Origin: a bacterium
GTDB lineage: Bacteria; Armatimonadota; Abditibacteriia; Abditibacteriales; Abditibacteriaceae
NCBI GenBank assembly: GCA_004172935.1
Contig: SDZD01000016.1
Span: forward strand, 1 to 64,000
Reading direction: 5' to 3'
DNA length: 64,000 nt
Below the pieces are notes generated by a model. It had not been told where the DNA came from. It saw nothing but the letters and a program-made list of their open reading frames with translations, and made no database searches. The position numbers and the translations under genes are program-made. Below, in pieces: positions 36,161 through 46,101 of the stretch. Positions within the stretch are counted from its first letter, which is position 1; each line of letters begins with the position of its first letter.

Positions 36161-38230
36161 TTAGCGAACGGTGGCGCCGGGAGCGACATCACCTGGGTTG
36201 ACGAGGATGACCTTACCGGACTCATCCGAAGCAGCCAGCAACATTCCCTGCGACTCATAGCCCCGCATTGTGCGCGGCGCAAGGTTCGCCACGATAACGA
36301 TGCTCTTCCCCAGCATCTCTTCGGGCGTATAATGCTGAGCGATGCCCGCCAGAATTTGGCGCTTCTCATCCCCAAGGTCGACTTGCAAGCGCAATAGCTT
36401 GTCGGCTTTAGGAATGCGCTCGGCCTCGAACACTTTGCCAACACGCAATTGCACCTTCATGAAGTCATCAATGGTGATAAAAGTCGGCTCTGATTTTTCC
36501 GCCTCTACGGGCGCGGGGGCCTCAGCGGCAACCGAGGGAGTTTCGGTGGGTGCTTGATTCTGTTCCGTTTGATTTTCCATAACTTGTTCTTTCGTTTTTG
36601 CAGCACGCGCCTCAAGCGCGGCTTTTTCAATTCGCTCGAATTTCTTCAGGTCGGCGCGCGGAAAAATGGGCGCTGGCTTTGGAGTTTGATGCCCTTCAGC
36701 GAAAGGTTGCAGAGCATTCGCCCAACTCATCGGTTCAGTTCTTCCCAACGCAGACCAAATACGCTCCGCACTTGATGGCATTGTTGGGAAGGTACAAACA
36801 GCGACCCACTGACATACGGACAGCAGTTTGTTGAGCAACACAGCAACGGAATCGAGGTCTCCAGCCTTCGCCTTCACCCAAGGCTTCTCCTCCTCGATCC
36901 AGCGATTCGCCATCGCGACCACTTCCCAAATCTCAGTCAACGCCGCACTGAAGTCGAGCGTTTCATAGGCTGCCTCAATTTTCGCTTGGCGGTTCTTCAA
37001 ATCCTCCAACCACTCGTTATCCTGATTAGGCAAAGCGGGAACGCCACCACCAAAGTAATTGTGCAGCATCACTGCGCCGCGCTGGAACAAGTTGCCCAAT
37101 CCGTTGGCTAAATCGGAGTTGTACCGCGTGATGCATCCAATGGTCGAAAAGTCGCCATCCGAGCCGAAGCCAACTTCGCGCAACGAGTAATAGCGCAGCG
37201 CATCCACACCAACGCGAATTTCAGCATCTCCCGCGCTTTGGGCAATCTGAGTCGAAAACTCAATCGGCTCCACGATGGTTTCAGGGTCACGCTTCGAAAT
37301 TTTCCTGCCATTGACTGTCCAGAAACCATGAGCGAACAGTTCTTTCGGCAATTCCAAACCAAGCGCCAGCAGCAAAGCCGGCCACAAGGTCGCATGAAAG
37401 CGCGTAAAAATGTCCTTACTCATCAACTGCAAGTCGGGCGGCCAGATACGCTTGAAGCGCTCATCATCGGCCAGATACCCCGGAGCAGTTGCATAGTTCA
37501 ACAATGCATCGGGGAACCACACATATACGACTTTCCCTTCCGATTCCGGCATATCGGCAGGCAAGGGAATACCCCAATCTTGAGCACGCGAGATAGAAGT
37601 ATCAATTAAGCCGCGCTCAATAAATCGCAGCGTCTCATTACGTCGCGACAAAGGACGCAGTCGCTCAGGATTATCAGCATAAATCTTCAGCAGTTGGTCG
37701 CTAAAGTTAGGTAGCTTGAAAAAATGCCCCACCGACTCAGTCCATTCGAGCGGCCCCTTGGTCTGATCTTCCGAAGGATTAATCAAATAGTGGCCACCAT
37801 CGCGCTCAATCACATCTTCAGGTCGGAAGAATGTCTCGTCCGGTACGCTATACCAACCAGAATAAGTCCCCAACTCCAAAAAGCCCTCGTCCCACAATCG
37901 TTGTACGACTTCGCGAACGGGCTGCTTGTGCCGCTCTTCAGTAGTGCGAATAAAGTCGTCGTAGGAGATATTGAGCGTAGCCCACACATCTTTGAATGCC
38001 TGAGCCAGTTCGTCGCAAAATTCGAGAGGGTCGCGGCCCAGAGCCTGAGCAGCACGCGCGACTTTAAGCGCGTTCTCGTCAGTACCGGTCAAAAAATACA
38101 CTTCACGCCCTCGAAGCCGCTCAAAACGCGCGCGCGCATCCGCAGCAATTTGCGTGTAGGCGTGCCCGACGTGCGGCGTCGAGTTAATGTAATAAATCGG
38201 CGTCGTTATGAAAAAAGGTTTAAGGTCCAT
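36161..38230 (-). CDS. metG: Methionyl-tRNA synthetase with C-terminal tRNA-binding domain
   Basis: A 689-residue class I synthetase. The HIGH-type motif is HVGHAY (about residues 20-25) in INSTPHVGHAYTQIAADA, and the KMSKS-type motif is KISKR in NGRKISKRDPETI. An Ala/Glu-rich linker (about 545-585) leads to a C-terminal EMAP-II/Trbp111-like tRNA-binding domain (from about 590: VQLRVGKVFEAERIPKADKLL, NLAPRTMRGYESQGMLLAA), as in many dimeric MetRS. It charges initiator and elongator tRNA-Met in the cytoplasm. Confidence 0.97.
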   Translation of the reverse strand: MDLKPFFITTPIYYINSTPHVGHAYTQIAADARARFERLRGREVYFLTGTDENALKVARAAQALGRDPLEFCDELAQAFKDVWATLNISYDDFIRTTEERHKQPVREVVQRLWDEGFLELGTYSGWYSVPDETFFRPEDVIERDGGHYLINPSEDQTKGPLEWTESVGHFFKLPNFSDQLLKIYADNPERLRPLSRRNETLRFIERGLIDTSISRAQDWGIPLPADMPESEGKVVYVWFPDALLNYATAPGYLADDERFKRIWPPDLQLMSKDIFTRFHATLWPALLLALGLELPKELFAHGFWTVNGRKISKRDPETIVEPIEFSTQIAQSAGDAEIRVGVDALRYYSLREVGFGSDGDFSTIGCITRYNSDLANGLGNLFQRGAVMLHNYFGGGVPALPNQDNEWLEDLKNRQAKIEAAYETLDFSAALTEIWEVVAMANRWIEEEKPWVKAKAGDLDSVAVLLNKLLSVCQWVAVCTFPTMPSSAERIWSALGRTEPMSWANALQPFAEGHQTPKPAPIFPRADLKKFERIEKAALEARAAKTKEQVMENQTEQNQAPTETPSVAAEAPAPVEAEKSEPTFITIDDFMKVQLRVGKVFEAERIPKADKLLRLQVDLGDEKRQILAGIAQHYTPEEMLGKSIVIVANLAPRTMRGYESQGMLLAASDESGKVILVNPGDVAPGATVR

Positions 38231-38276
38231 GAAAGCCGATTTCAGTTTGAGGGGTTCACCACTGCTGGGAGCAGAA

Positions 38277-40013
38277 CTAAAAGAAATCTCTCAAAGCCTT
38301 AATAAGCGCCTCGGAGTCTCCAGAGGGTACAGTCACCACACCTTCACGCTCTCCCAAACCACATTCGCGACTGGCAACAACAGGAACTCCCGCCACTAAT
38401 GCACGCAAAAGCGGGCGTGGCGCATGTTCAACGAATGCGGGCAAAACAGCAACGCGGGCATGATCTAACCACGACTCATCTCCCCCTAACTTCCGCAATG
38501 TAACCCCCTCCCAAAAATTCTCTCCCATCCAGTCACGCCCGGCGATCACCAATGGCAAATCCAATTCGCGCGCCGCATCACGCACTGCATAAGCCCCTTT
38601 TCGCGCCAAAGCCGAACCCGCCAATACCAACGCATCATGCCGCCCACTCGCGTTATAGGCCGCGACATTTGGCCTCTCCCAATCGACACGCTTTCCTCGA
38701 TTCCCAAATCCCACCACCAACTGCGCATGAGACGTGTATACCGTCCGGGCAGCATCAAGTGCCTCGCGCTCGGCCCGAACCAGCGATTGCGGCGCCCGAA
38801 AATCTGATAATGCCGAATCCCCAACTAATCTAAATACCCCATCAAGGCAGGCAGCCAATTCATCCAAAGGTGCCCGCGTCAATAGCACATCGAATGTCCG
38901 CCCCCCAAGCGCCCCCGATCTCCACAAAAATGGCAACAGGCTCTGCGCTACCACAATATGAGTCGCTTCACTCGTCAACCGATTCTCTAACGCTTGGGCA
39001 AGGCGCTCACTCGTCTCCAACTGAGTCCGCCACACCGCACCTCCCGCACTGCTTCTAGCAGCCCCTCTTGTCCTCAACGAGCGCTGCCATGCGCGCAAAG
39101 GCGCTCCTTCAATACTCTGCCATCCTTCACGCGGCCAAAGTTCAGGTCGGGGCGCCAGCAAAATTCTGTTACTCGCGCCCTCAGTGTTCGCTAACCTCGC
39201 CCATTCCGGCCATGCCTCATCAACTATCCAAGCGCATTGCCCCTCGCTCCTCCGAGGCCGGGCATCATGGCGGAAACACTCGGTATCACCACAACTCGCA
39301 CACGAATGAGCCAAAGCCTGTAACTCAGGCCGACTCTCGAACAACATCAGCGGCACAAACGACGAAGCCCCTACTATCTCGTCTGACTCGACTCCATTTC
39401 TACATCCCCACAGCGAAACAACCAGTTCTTCGCGCGTCAAATGGGCGCACACAGCAAACGGCTCATTCGCCCGAAAGCGCAAATCGATATAGTTCCACGC
39501 TACAGTCGCATCGCGGCCCAATTTGGCCGCGCTTCCCGCGATAACCCGCGAGTGTGCGTGGCGCTCAATGACTTCTAGACTAGCCTGCAGCGCCAAATCA
39601 TACAACGCATTCGATAACTGACATAACCCTCCGCCCACAGCCGGCATCAGACACCCCTCACGCAATAGTCGCCCGGCAACGAAACCTCGTCTCTTCGTCG
39701 CGCGCCCGATCTGCGCCCAGAACGAAAAAACTTTGCCCGATTCCACACGAATCCCATTCAATTGCCGAACCGCTGCACGCAAATTCTGCACTTTGCCACG
39801 CTCCAACTCAGCATCAACCTCCCCAGCATCGTTCCACAGTGGCGAACGCACTTCGTATAGTTGCCGCCACTCATCAGGAATTTCTTGCTGGGGATGAGCG
39901 CGAACTCCATCACGCCGATCATAAAAAGCGCGACGCGCCTGAAGCGCGGTAGCCTTGCATCGAAAAATTGCGCTGCCCAGGCGCGAAGAGGAGGAGGAAG
40001 GCATCGAAGTCAA
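38277..40013 (-). CDS. VanW-domain protein fused to a glycosyltransferase-like domain
   Basis: 578 residues. Residues about 75-205 form a VanW domain: SGKVFSFWAQIGRATKRRGF, GGGLCQLSNALYDLAL (127-142), ERHAHS (150-155) and GRDATVAWNY (166-175). A small Cys cluster (238, 241, 246) follows. The C-terminal ~300 residues look like a GT-B glycosyltransferase, ending with the family 4 nucleotide-sugar-binding style RVAVLPAFVEHAPRPLLRALVAGVPVVAS and VTVPSGDSEALIKALRDF. VanW is of unknown biochemical role. The two domains in one chain are unusual; no frameshift or internal start is visible. No signal peptide is seen. Confidence 0.75.
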   Translation of the reverse strand: MTSMPSSSSSRLGSAIFRCKATALQARRAFYDRRDGVRAHPQQEIPDEWRQLYEVRSPLWNDAGEVDAELERGKVQNLRAAVRQLNGIRVESGKVFSFWAQIGRATKRRGFVAGRLLREGCLMPAVGGGLCQLSNALYDLALQASLEVIERHAHSRVIAGSAAKLGRDATVAWNYIDLRFRANEPFAVCAHLTREELVVSLWGCRNGVESDEIVGASSFVPLMLFESRPELQALAHSCASCGDTECFRHDARPRRSEGQCAWIVDEAWPEWARLANTEGASNRILLAPRPELWPREGWQSIEGAPLRAWQRSLRTRGAARSSAGGAVWRTQLETSERLAQALENRLTSEATHIVVAQSLLPFLWRSGALGGRTFDVLLTRAPLDELAACLDGVFRLVGDSALSDFRAPQSLVRAEREALDAARTVYTSHAQLVVGFGNRGKRVDWERPNVAAYNASGRHDALVLAGSALARKGAYAVRDAARELDLPLVIAGRDWMGENFWEGVTLRKLGGDESWLDHARVAVLPAFVEHAPRPLLRALVAGVPVVASRECGLGEREGVVTVPSGDSEALIKALRDFF

Positions 40014-40087
40014 ACGAAAACAAGTGCAAAACCGTTTCCCGTCATAAATGATGGTGTAAGTTGCCTCTCTATTTTAAAATTCTATTG

Positions 40088-40819
40088 GTGAAAAAGCTTC
40101 TCCCCATCATCGCAGCAGCAGTTGGCTTATCCACTATCGTAGGCATTGTAGCCTCACTGGCGCCAGAATCTATAAATCAATCATTCCCAGTGCAAAATAT
40201 CCAAGGCAAAGCCACCGTCTTCGACCGCCTCACGCAATATGGCCAGCAAACCGAAGCCCGCTGGCAACCATTCTTCGCAGCAGCAGGAATCGCCTATCCG
40301 CCCTCAAAAATTGTCTTAGTCGGACTCAAACGCGAAAAGAAATTGGAGGTTTACGCCGCGAACAACGGTCAAACAATGCGCCTCGTTCGCTCCCTTCCAA
40401 TTCTAGCTGCCAGCGGAAAAATCGGCCCCAAACTACGCTACGGCGACTACCAAGTCCCCGAAGGCATCTATCACATAGAATCGCTCAACCCCAACAGCGC
40501 CTTCCACCTCTCGCTTCGAGTTTCCTACCCGAACGAGCAAGACCGCGCTCAAGCCGAAATCGAAGGACGCACCAATCTAGGCGGAGACATCATGATTCAC
40601 GGCTCCAACGTCTCCGTCGGCTGTCTCGCGATGGGCGACGAAGCCGCCGAAGACCTCTTCATTCTAGCTGCCCAAACCGGCATCGAGAAAATGCAAGTCC
40701 TACTCTGCCCTCTTGATTTCCGCACCAACAGAATCCCCTCCGATCCCAACCGCCCCCACTGGGTTCGCGCCCGCTATACACAACTAAAAACCGCCCTCAA
40801 ACAACTCCCTTCCACGTGA
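40088..40819 (+). CDS. L,D-transpeptidase (YkuD family, YafK/ErfK-like)
   Basis: About 243 residues from GTG 40088; in-frame TTG codons at 40061 and 40085 are alternatives. A signal/anchor segment (about 4-24, LPIIAAAVGLSTIVGIVASLA) is followed by the catalytic domain. GDYQVPEGIYHIESLNPNS and the active-site block HGSNVSVGCLAMGD (about residues 171-184, His and nucleophilic Cys) fit the YafK-like branch. Such enzymes crosslink peptidoglycan or attach or detach envelope proteins. It is divergent from the VanW-glycosyltransferase gene and convergent with ricT. Confidence 0.88.
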   Translation: MKKLLPIIAAAVGLSTIVGIVASLAPESINQSFPVQNIQGKATVFDRLTQYGQQTEARWQPFFAAAGIAYPPSKIVLVGLKREKKLEVYAANNGQTMRLVRSLPILAASGKIGPKLRYGDYQVPEGIYHIESLNPNSAFHLSLRVSYPNEQDRAQAEIEGRTNLGGDIMIHGSNVSVGCLAMGDEAAEDLFILAAQTGIEKMQVLLCPLDFRTNRIPSDPNRPHWVRARYTQLKTALKQLPST

Positions 40820-40827
40820 GGAAAAGC

Positions 40828-40868
40828 AAAAAGGCGAACAACAAATAATGTTGCTCGCCTTTTTGCTC
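40828..40868. terminator. Bidirectional terminator between L,D-transpeptidase and ricT
   Basis: CAAAAAGGCGAACAAC and GTTGCTCGCCTTTTTG form an imperfect long stem with a central loop, with an A-run on one side and a T-run on the other, between the ends of two convergent genes. Confidence 0.8.
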
Positions 40869-40891
40869 AAATTTAACTACTCCGCGCTCAG

Positions 40892-41791
40892 TTAAATCTT
40901 CTTTTTGGCCTCGTCGCGAGCATTTGCTCCTTTGGAACAACTGCCCCCATTATCAATGTGGTTCGAGCACGAACGCACTCCCCCACGCTCTTCGCGTAAA
41001 GAGCGCAAAGTCTCTCCTTCCACAGAAATATGACGACCATCGCCAAGACGGATAAACACCGTCTCATTAAACACGTTCACCTCGACGACCGTTCCCGGCC
41101 CCTCTGGTGTATCCACATTAGCGCCGTTTTTAGGTAAGCGCTGGTTAGCGTCTCGGTAAAACTCGACCTCGTAGCGCAAACAACACATCAAACGCCCACA
41201 GGCGCCCGAAATCTTGCTCGGCGTCAGGCTTAGCCGTTGCTCCTTCGCGAGTTTGAGGTTGACGGCGGGCGTCTCCTTCAAAAACGTCGAGCAGCACAAC
41301 GATTGACCACAGGGGCCACATCCTCCCAGAACTTTGGCAGCCTCACGAGGCCCGACATGCTGTAAATGCAGCCGGACACCTAGTTTGTGCCCCAAATCCT
41401 TCAACAACTCGCGAAAATCGACTCGCTCCTCGCTCTCATAAAAAATCCATAACTTCGAGCGATCAAAAAGCAGCTCGCACTTGACGATTTTCATCTCAAG
41501 GGCATGAGCAGCAACGCGCGAACGGGCAATTATGAGAGCGCGATCTTCAAAAGCCCGATTATCTTTGTCCTGCTCCAAATCGTTAACATCAGCGATGCGA
41601 ACGACGCTTTTTGGTGCAGCCGCGAACTTATCGGGCGGAACTTCGCGAGCCTTAAATTTAACGCGGCCTAACTCCAAACCGCGTACTGTTTCTGCCAGGA
41701 TGTGCGTCCCCACAGTGAGCTCTAACTCACCGGGATCGAGATAATAACTTTTGACGGGTTCACGAAACGTACAGGTAGTGACCCAGGGCAT
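40892..41791 (-). CDS. ricT: PSP1-domain protein RicT (YaaT)-like
   Basis: A 299-residue cytoplasmic protein with the PSP1 C-terminal domain: YYLDPGELELTVGTHILAET, LEMKIVKCELLFDRSKLWIFY, RVDFRELLKDLG. The conserved cysteine clusters GGCGPCGQSLCC and GACGRLMCCLRYE (about residues 157-168 and 195-207) are those that ligate Fe-S in the RicA/F/T complex of Bacillus, which modulates RNase Y-dependent mRNA maturation. RicA and RicF are not seen here. The basic C-terminal tail has three further Cys/His residues. Confidence 0.88.
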   Translation of the reverse strand: MPWVTTCTFREPVKSYYLDPGELELTVGTHILAETVRGLELGRVKFKAREVPPDKFAAAPKSVVRIADVNDLEQDKDNRAFEDRALIIARSRVAAHALEMKIVKCELLFDRSKLWIFYESEERVDFRELLKDLGHKLGVRLHLQHVGPREAAKVLGGCGPCGQSLCCSTFLKETPAVNLKLAKEQRLSLTPSKISGACGRLMCCLRYEVEFYRDANQRLPKNGANVDTPEGPGTVVEVNVFNETVFIRLGDGRHISVEGETLRSLREERGGVRSCSNHIDNGGSCSKGANARDEAKKKI

Positions 41792-42009
41792 GAATTACAA
41801 TTCTCCTTTCACCATTACTTTTTTAAGAAGGAAGGTCAACCAAGTTTAGGCGAGTCAGCCCCATCCTCCGTCTCCAAAAGTTAGAATTTCAAAGCCCCGG
41901 TCGACACGCGCATAAAAATCCCAAATCGGACGGAGTCATCAACCGCCCCGCCCACTCACAACTTTCGAAAGATAATCTCTAAAAACGAACCACGAGTAAC
42001 GAAATACTC

Positions 42010-44844
42010 TCAATTCAATTCAATCTCATACCACAGCGTGCGCCACACATTGGAAGGCGAAAACTTGACAGCACGGCCTTTTAACACCGATGGGATAACT
42101 CCGCGCCGTTGCCCACGCTCATCAAGCGCCCACACGCGCGCCGTCGTCGCATTCGTGCCAATCTTCATCATCGCAGGTGGCGAGGCAACATATGTAGGTC
42201 CAGTTCCCCAGTTGCTACCAACCGAGTCACGGGCCGCGTTCCACCCCATATTGGGGTTCTCCGCTCGCCCACACAAAGTCACCAACAACCGCTTCGAAAC
42301 GCCAACTTTCTCTCCATCCATCGCTGTCACGCCCCCGGCCACCCAGGTAAGCGCACCATTCGTCTGGGCAGGGAACCAGGCTTCAAGTTCGCCCAGCAAT
42401 AATTTTCGGCCTCCAACAAATCCGGCAAAGGCTTTCGAGCGCGGCGAGTTCACCGACCAGAGCAAACCATCGCGATAAATCTGCTTTGTATCCGAAAGCC
42501 ATTTTCCCGGCGCTTCAAGGGTCGCCAGCGAAGGTGTCGGAAACAATGCAGCAGCTCCCAGCCACTGCGCCCGACGTGTCAAAGCAACATCGCGCGTAGC
42601 TCCCGAAGTAGTCCACGTTCTCACGAAGGTTTGCATCGTCGGGCCAAAAGGAGCATTCGCAACTTCATCCCACGCACGGTCAGGTGGCAATGCCAAATAA
42701 ACCAACGAATTGGAGGGAGCCACATCGCCGCGCCGGAACAGCAAAGCCGCCAACGGAGCCGTCGCCATTTTGACGGGGTTTGAGTCAATCGAAAAGAAAT
42801 TCTCGAATTGCGCCCGGTTCCACGCCCCGTTCGAGTGGTAATCGAACATCCACACACCAGCCCAGCCTTGGTGCGCAGCCTGAGAAGCGGCCATTAACAG
42901 CGTTTCCGCGCCGTAATCATTCGGTTGTCCCGAATTCCACTCCGTAACCACAAGCGGCTTGTTGGTCGCCCTCGCCAACGAATAAGAAACCAGTGGGTCG
43001 GTCGCTGGCGTCGCTGCCATGCTCTGGTTGCCAACTTTCCAGTTGGTGCCATCCCACGCCACCGCTCCGAATTCAGGGTGCTTCCAATAAATATGCACAT
43101 CCAGCGCATCCGAATTAAGTTCGCGCAGCGCTCCCCCCCATCCGCCGAACTGAGCCTGCGACTGCCAAATCGGCACACGAACCTTAAGTTCATCCTTCAA
43201 AAAGCGGCGCCATTCCAGCGTATGCTTTTCTTCAAACGCCCCTAAATAGCGCGCGAAATCTCGGCGCACCGCGAAAATAGGCTCGTTGGCCGCGCTGATC
43301 AAAGGCAAATTGCCGCGTGTAGACCAATCATCGGGCGCAGCGATACGCCCGCCACCGCGCAGCGAAATAGCGCCGATCTGAACGCCGCCCGCGATATTTC
43401 CCAAATCAAGAGAAAGGCGCACGAACCCAGCCTGAGCACCTACTGGTCGGAACGAAATGCGATAAAACGACCAATCATCGCGCAAACGCACAACCTGCTT
43501 AACCCCCAACCAACGATAAGGTTGGCGGGTTTCCCACAGGTTCACCGAAATGGCTCTGCCATTCGGAGAGCGGGCCGCGAACGCAAGCGTGTAAATTTTG
43601 CCGCTTTCCAGTGCCAGATCATCGCGCACCAACTGAAAGCCCCAACTCACGGTGCCAACCGCATCCAACCGCACCGAAAGTCCAGGTTGCACCACGCCAT
43701 CCACTGCAGGGCCAGCAAGTTCATCGCGAATTGAAATTCCGCGTGCCCCTCCAGCCAATCGCAATTGCCAACCATCAAGGCCAGGCGCAATTGGAGCCGC
43801 TGCAACAATAGGCGGCGGTGCCACAGGTTGAATTACTGCGTAGGGAGTTGGTGTCGGAATCGGGCCACCAGCCAACGGTGGTGCAGATATGGTTACAGGG
43901 ACTGGTGTCGGTTTGGGGGTAGCTGTTGGACGTGGCGTGGGAGTAGGCGTTGGCACCAGATAATCAACTGGCCCCTGAGGTCGGTCGATTTCCGTGTAAG
44001 CCCGCTTTAGCAACACATCACTATTCTGATATTTTTGGCGCGCCCACTCATTCCAGCCATAGCGCAACGCTTCAGCATAAGTGGGGGGCAAATCGTTCAA
44101 TTTGCCATCAAGCCACAACTGCACAAGGCTCGATTCGTTATCGACTTCGACGGCGCAAACTCCCGGTTCATCTTTGTAGGCGCGCGTCGTATAAGGGTTG
44201 ACATGCGTCAACAACATCCTCGCGTATTCGCGATTACGCGCCACAAGACGGTCATCGAAATACGGGATGCCCTTATCTTTTTCCGGCAGTTTGGAGGCGT
44301 CTAAAAAGCCATCGCGCTCGGTCACTTTGCGCGCGACGTGCAGGTTAAAGTCAATATAAATGCCTTTCTGGATCAGCTGAGCCACAAAAAAATCGAGCCG
44401 GTCTAACTGAGCCGGATCAATTTCATTGGGCCATGCCAGGCGCGCTCCCTCTGCTTTCCAAATTCCGCCTGGAGACGGCAATCCATCGATATGGTGAATT
44501 CGTACCGCATTGAAACCAAATTTAGCCAGACGCCCAGCGATTTTCGGAGCCTGATCCCTATCAGGGAACACACCACCGAAATTCAAATTGACGCCCCAAA
44601 GGCGCACCATCTGCCCCTTCTCATCCACGAAGTTTTCGCCCTGAGCTTTCAGGAACCCACCCGAACCCGCCGGACTCGCGTTTAAAAACGAGACATCCGT
44701 TGGGCCGGGGGCACTATCATCCCATGGCAACGTGAATGGAAATAGCCCCTGAGCGGCTAAAGAAGGACCGCTGGGACTTTGGGCACGAGCAAAAGAAACC
44801 GAGAACGCAAGAAAAAGCGCCACGAAAAATAAACGAAGTCGCAT
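42010..44844 (-). CDS. Secreted glycoside hydrolase, GH5/clan A-like, with inserted carbohydrate-binding-like module
   Basis: 944 residues. A signal peptide (1-21, ending ARA) is followed by a TIM-barrel start VRLWGVNLNFGGVFPD and FGFNAVRIHHIDG, as in GH5-type beta-glycosidases. A probable acid/base Glu is in VEVDNESSLV (about 240) and a nucleophile Glu in VVTEWNSG (about 638). Between them is a Pro/Thr-rich linker (TPTPTPRPTATPKPTP) and a beta-sandwich module of about 150 residues. A C-terminal beta domain follows. It probably degrades plant or microbial polysaccharide; the specific substrate is unknown. Its ATG directly follows the gcvH stop. Confidence 0.78.
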   Translation of the reverse strand: MRLRLFFVALFLAFSVSFARAQSPSGPSLAAQGLFPFTLPWDDSAPGPTDVSFLNASPAGSGGFLKAQGENFVDEKGQMVRLWGVNLNFGGVFPDRDQAPKIAGRLAKFGFNAVRIHHIDGLPSPGGIWKAEGARLAWPNEIDPAQLDRLDFFVAQLIQKGIYIDFNLHVARKVTERDGFLDASKLPEKDKGIPYFDDRLVARNREYARMLLTHVNPYTTRAYKDEPGVCAVEVDNESSLVQLWLDGKLNDLPPTYAEALRYGWNEWARQKYQNSDVLLKRAYTEIDRPQGPVDYLVPTPTPTPRPTATPKPTPVPVTISAPPLAGGPIPTPTPYAVIQPVAPPPIVAAAPIAPGLDGWQLRLAGGARGISIRDELAGPAVDGVVQPGLSVRLDAVGTVSWGFQLVRDDLALESGKIYTLAFAARSPNGRAISVNLWETRQPYRWLGVKQVVRLRDDWSFYRISFRPVGAQAGFVRLSLDLGNIAGGVQIGAISLRGGGRIAAPDDWSTRGNLPLISAANEPIFAVRRDFARYLGAFEEKHTLEWRRFLKDELKVRVPIWQSQAQFGGWGGALRELNSDALDVHIYWKHPEFGAVAWDGTNWKVGNQSMAATPATDPLVSYSLARATNKPLVVTEWNSGQPNDYGAETLLMAASQAAHQGWAGVWMFDYHSNGAWNRAQFENFFSIDSNPVKMATAPLAALLFRRGDVAPSNSLVYLALPPDRAWDEVANAPFGPTMQTFVRTWTTSGATRDVALTRRAQWLGAAALFPTPSLATLEAPGKWLSDTKQIYRDGLLWSVNSPRSKAFAGFVGGRKLLLGELEAWFPAQTNGALTWVAGGVTAMDGEKVGVSKRLLVTLCGRAENPNMGWNAARDSVGSNWGTGPTYVASPPAMMKIGTNATTARVWALDERGQRRGVIPSVLKGRAVKFSPSNVWRTLWYEIELN

Positions 44845-45231
44845 TTATAGTTCGGGCAAACGTCGCCACGCCGCATATTGCGCGGGAGAAAGCAAATTAG
44901 CGGGCGCTTCCTCAGATTTGATGCGTACAATCCAGCCTTCCTCATAAGGCGAGTCGTTCACAATTACGGGACTCTCACCAACAAGGGGATTGGATTCAAT
45001 AACCATCCCTCCAATCGGCGACGATACCTCAGAAACCGATTTAACCGATTCCACAACAGCCACGCTCTGCCCAATTCTTACCGGATGATTAAGTGCTGGC
45101 AATTCGACGAAAACCAACTCGCCCAGTTCGTTTTGACCATAATCGGACATGCCCAACGTCCAAATATCACCTTCTGCGCGCACCCATAAATCATCGCGCG
45201 TGTAAAAACGGTCTTGAGGCAATTTTTGCAT
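44845..45231 (-). CDS. gcvH: Glycine cleavage system H protein
   Basis: A 128-residue lipoyl carrier of the glycine cleavage complex. The lipoyl-lysine is in VVESVKSVSEVSSP (about residues 59-72), preceded by LGELVFVELPALN and followed by NDSPYEEGWIVRIK. The length is standard. GcvT, GcvP and lipoylation genes are not in the window, and the gene directly downstream, without spacing, is an exported glycosidase, so the operon is not a conventional one. H-like proteins can also serve lipoate relay. Confidence 0.93.
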   Translation of the reverse strand: MQKLPQDRFYTRDDLWVRAEGDIWTLGMSDYGQNELGELVFVELPALNHPVRIGQSVAVVESVKSVSEVSSPIGGMVIESNPLVGESPVIVNDSPYEEGWIVRIKSEEAPANLLSPAQYAAWRRLPEL

Positions 45232-45306
45232 ATGTCTGAGTTTGACGCTCCAAAACCCTATTTATTGTCACCATAGCGCGAAAAGTTGAATATGTCAGGA
45301 GAAGTT

Positions 45307-46101
45307 TTATTTTGCCGTCAAGGTGCCTTCGATCTGCAACAAATCGTTTTCCGCCGCAATCTTCGTAACCTGCACATTGAAAGGCCACTTCTCATCGAAC
45401 GAATACAACGGATTCAGGCTTCGCACGATGGGTCCAGACAAGAGCGGCGCAATAGCCAAACCAGCCACTTCAACCCGCGCGCCCTCAAGATCGAGGTTCG
45501 CACCACGCGATACAATGGGGCCTCGCACCAAAATATCAGCCCCGGCTCCTAACAATTCTTTCCTTCCGGTCAGCACAATCTCTCCACCCTTCAACTCTAC
45601 ATGGGGGTTTTTGATGTCCGGCACCCGCTTGTAAATCAAAGGCGTCATCGAAGCAGCCTCGACGCCAAGCGCAATTTTCCCATTCGAAAACGAAATCAAC
45701 TTAATATCCGACTTCTTCTTCAAGGCGTTGAAATCGTACTTCACATCATCGAACGAGATTTCAGCCGTCTTGACGGGCAAATCATTGAAAGTCAGATCGC
45801 GAAGCGACACTTCCATATGCCCAATTGTGCTGAATTTAGCTTTTTTATCTGGTTCAGTAGCCTCATTCACCGTTTGAATCGGGAAGTCCTCGATATGCAG
45901 ATTCGACAGCTCAACATGCACTCGTTTGAAGCGCCCATTCAGCACATCGCGCCCTCGCTTTCCTTCTATCTCAACGTTTACAGTTGCACCAGGGAATTTC
46001 TTACGAAGCGCCTTTTCGGCCTCTTTCTCCGCTTTCCCTGGAGTGACAAAGGCGTTAAACGCCAAAATGCCACCTAGCAACACACCTAGAATTGTTTCCA
46101 T
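45307..46101 (-). CDS. DUF2993 (LmeA-like) lipid-binding family protein, probable
   Basis: 264 residues. An N-terminal hydrophobic segment (4-18, ILGVLLGGILAFNAF) serves as signal or anchor. The rest alternates beta-strands and a helix as in DUF2993/LmeA: EKALRKKFPGATVNVEIEG, GRFKRVHVELSNLHIEDFP and repeated strands ending EGTLTAK. LmeA-type proteins bind phospholipid in the envelope of mycobacteria; here the function is inferred only by fold. Its ATG directly abuts the stop of the M16-like gene upstream, so the two are co-transcribed. Confidence 0.65.
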   Translation of the reverse strand: METILGVLLGGILAFNAFVTPGKAEKEAEKALRKKFPGATVNVEIEGKRGRDVLNGRFKRVHVELSNLHIEDFPIQTVNEATEPDKKAKFSTIGHMEVSLRDLTFNDLPVKTAEISFDDVKYDFNALKKKSDIKLISFSNGKIALGVEAASMTPLIYKRVPDIKNPHVELKGGEIVLTGRKELLGAGADILVRGPIVSRGANLDLEGARVEVAGLAIAPLLSGPIVRSLNPLYSFDEKWPFNVQVTKIAAENDLLQIEGTLTAK

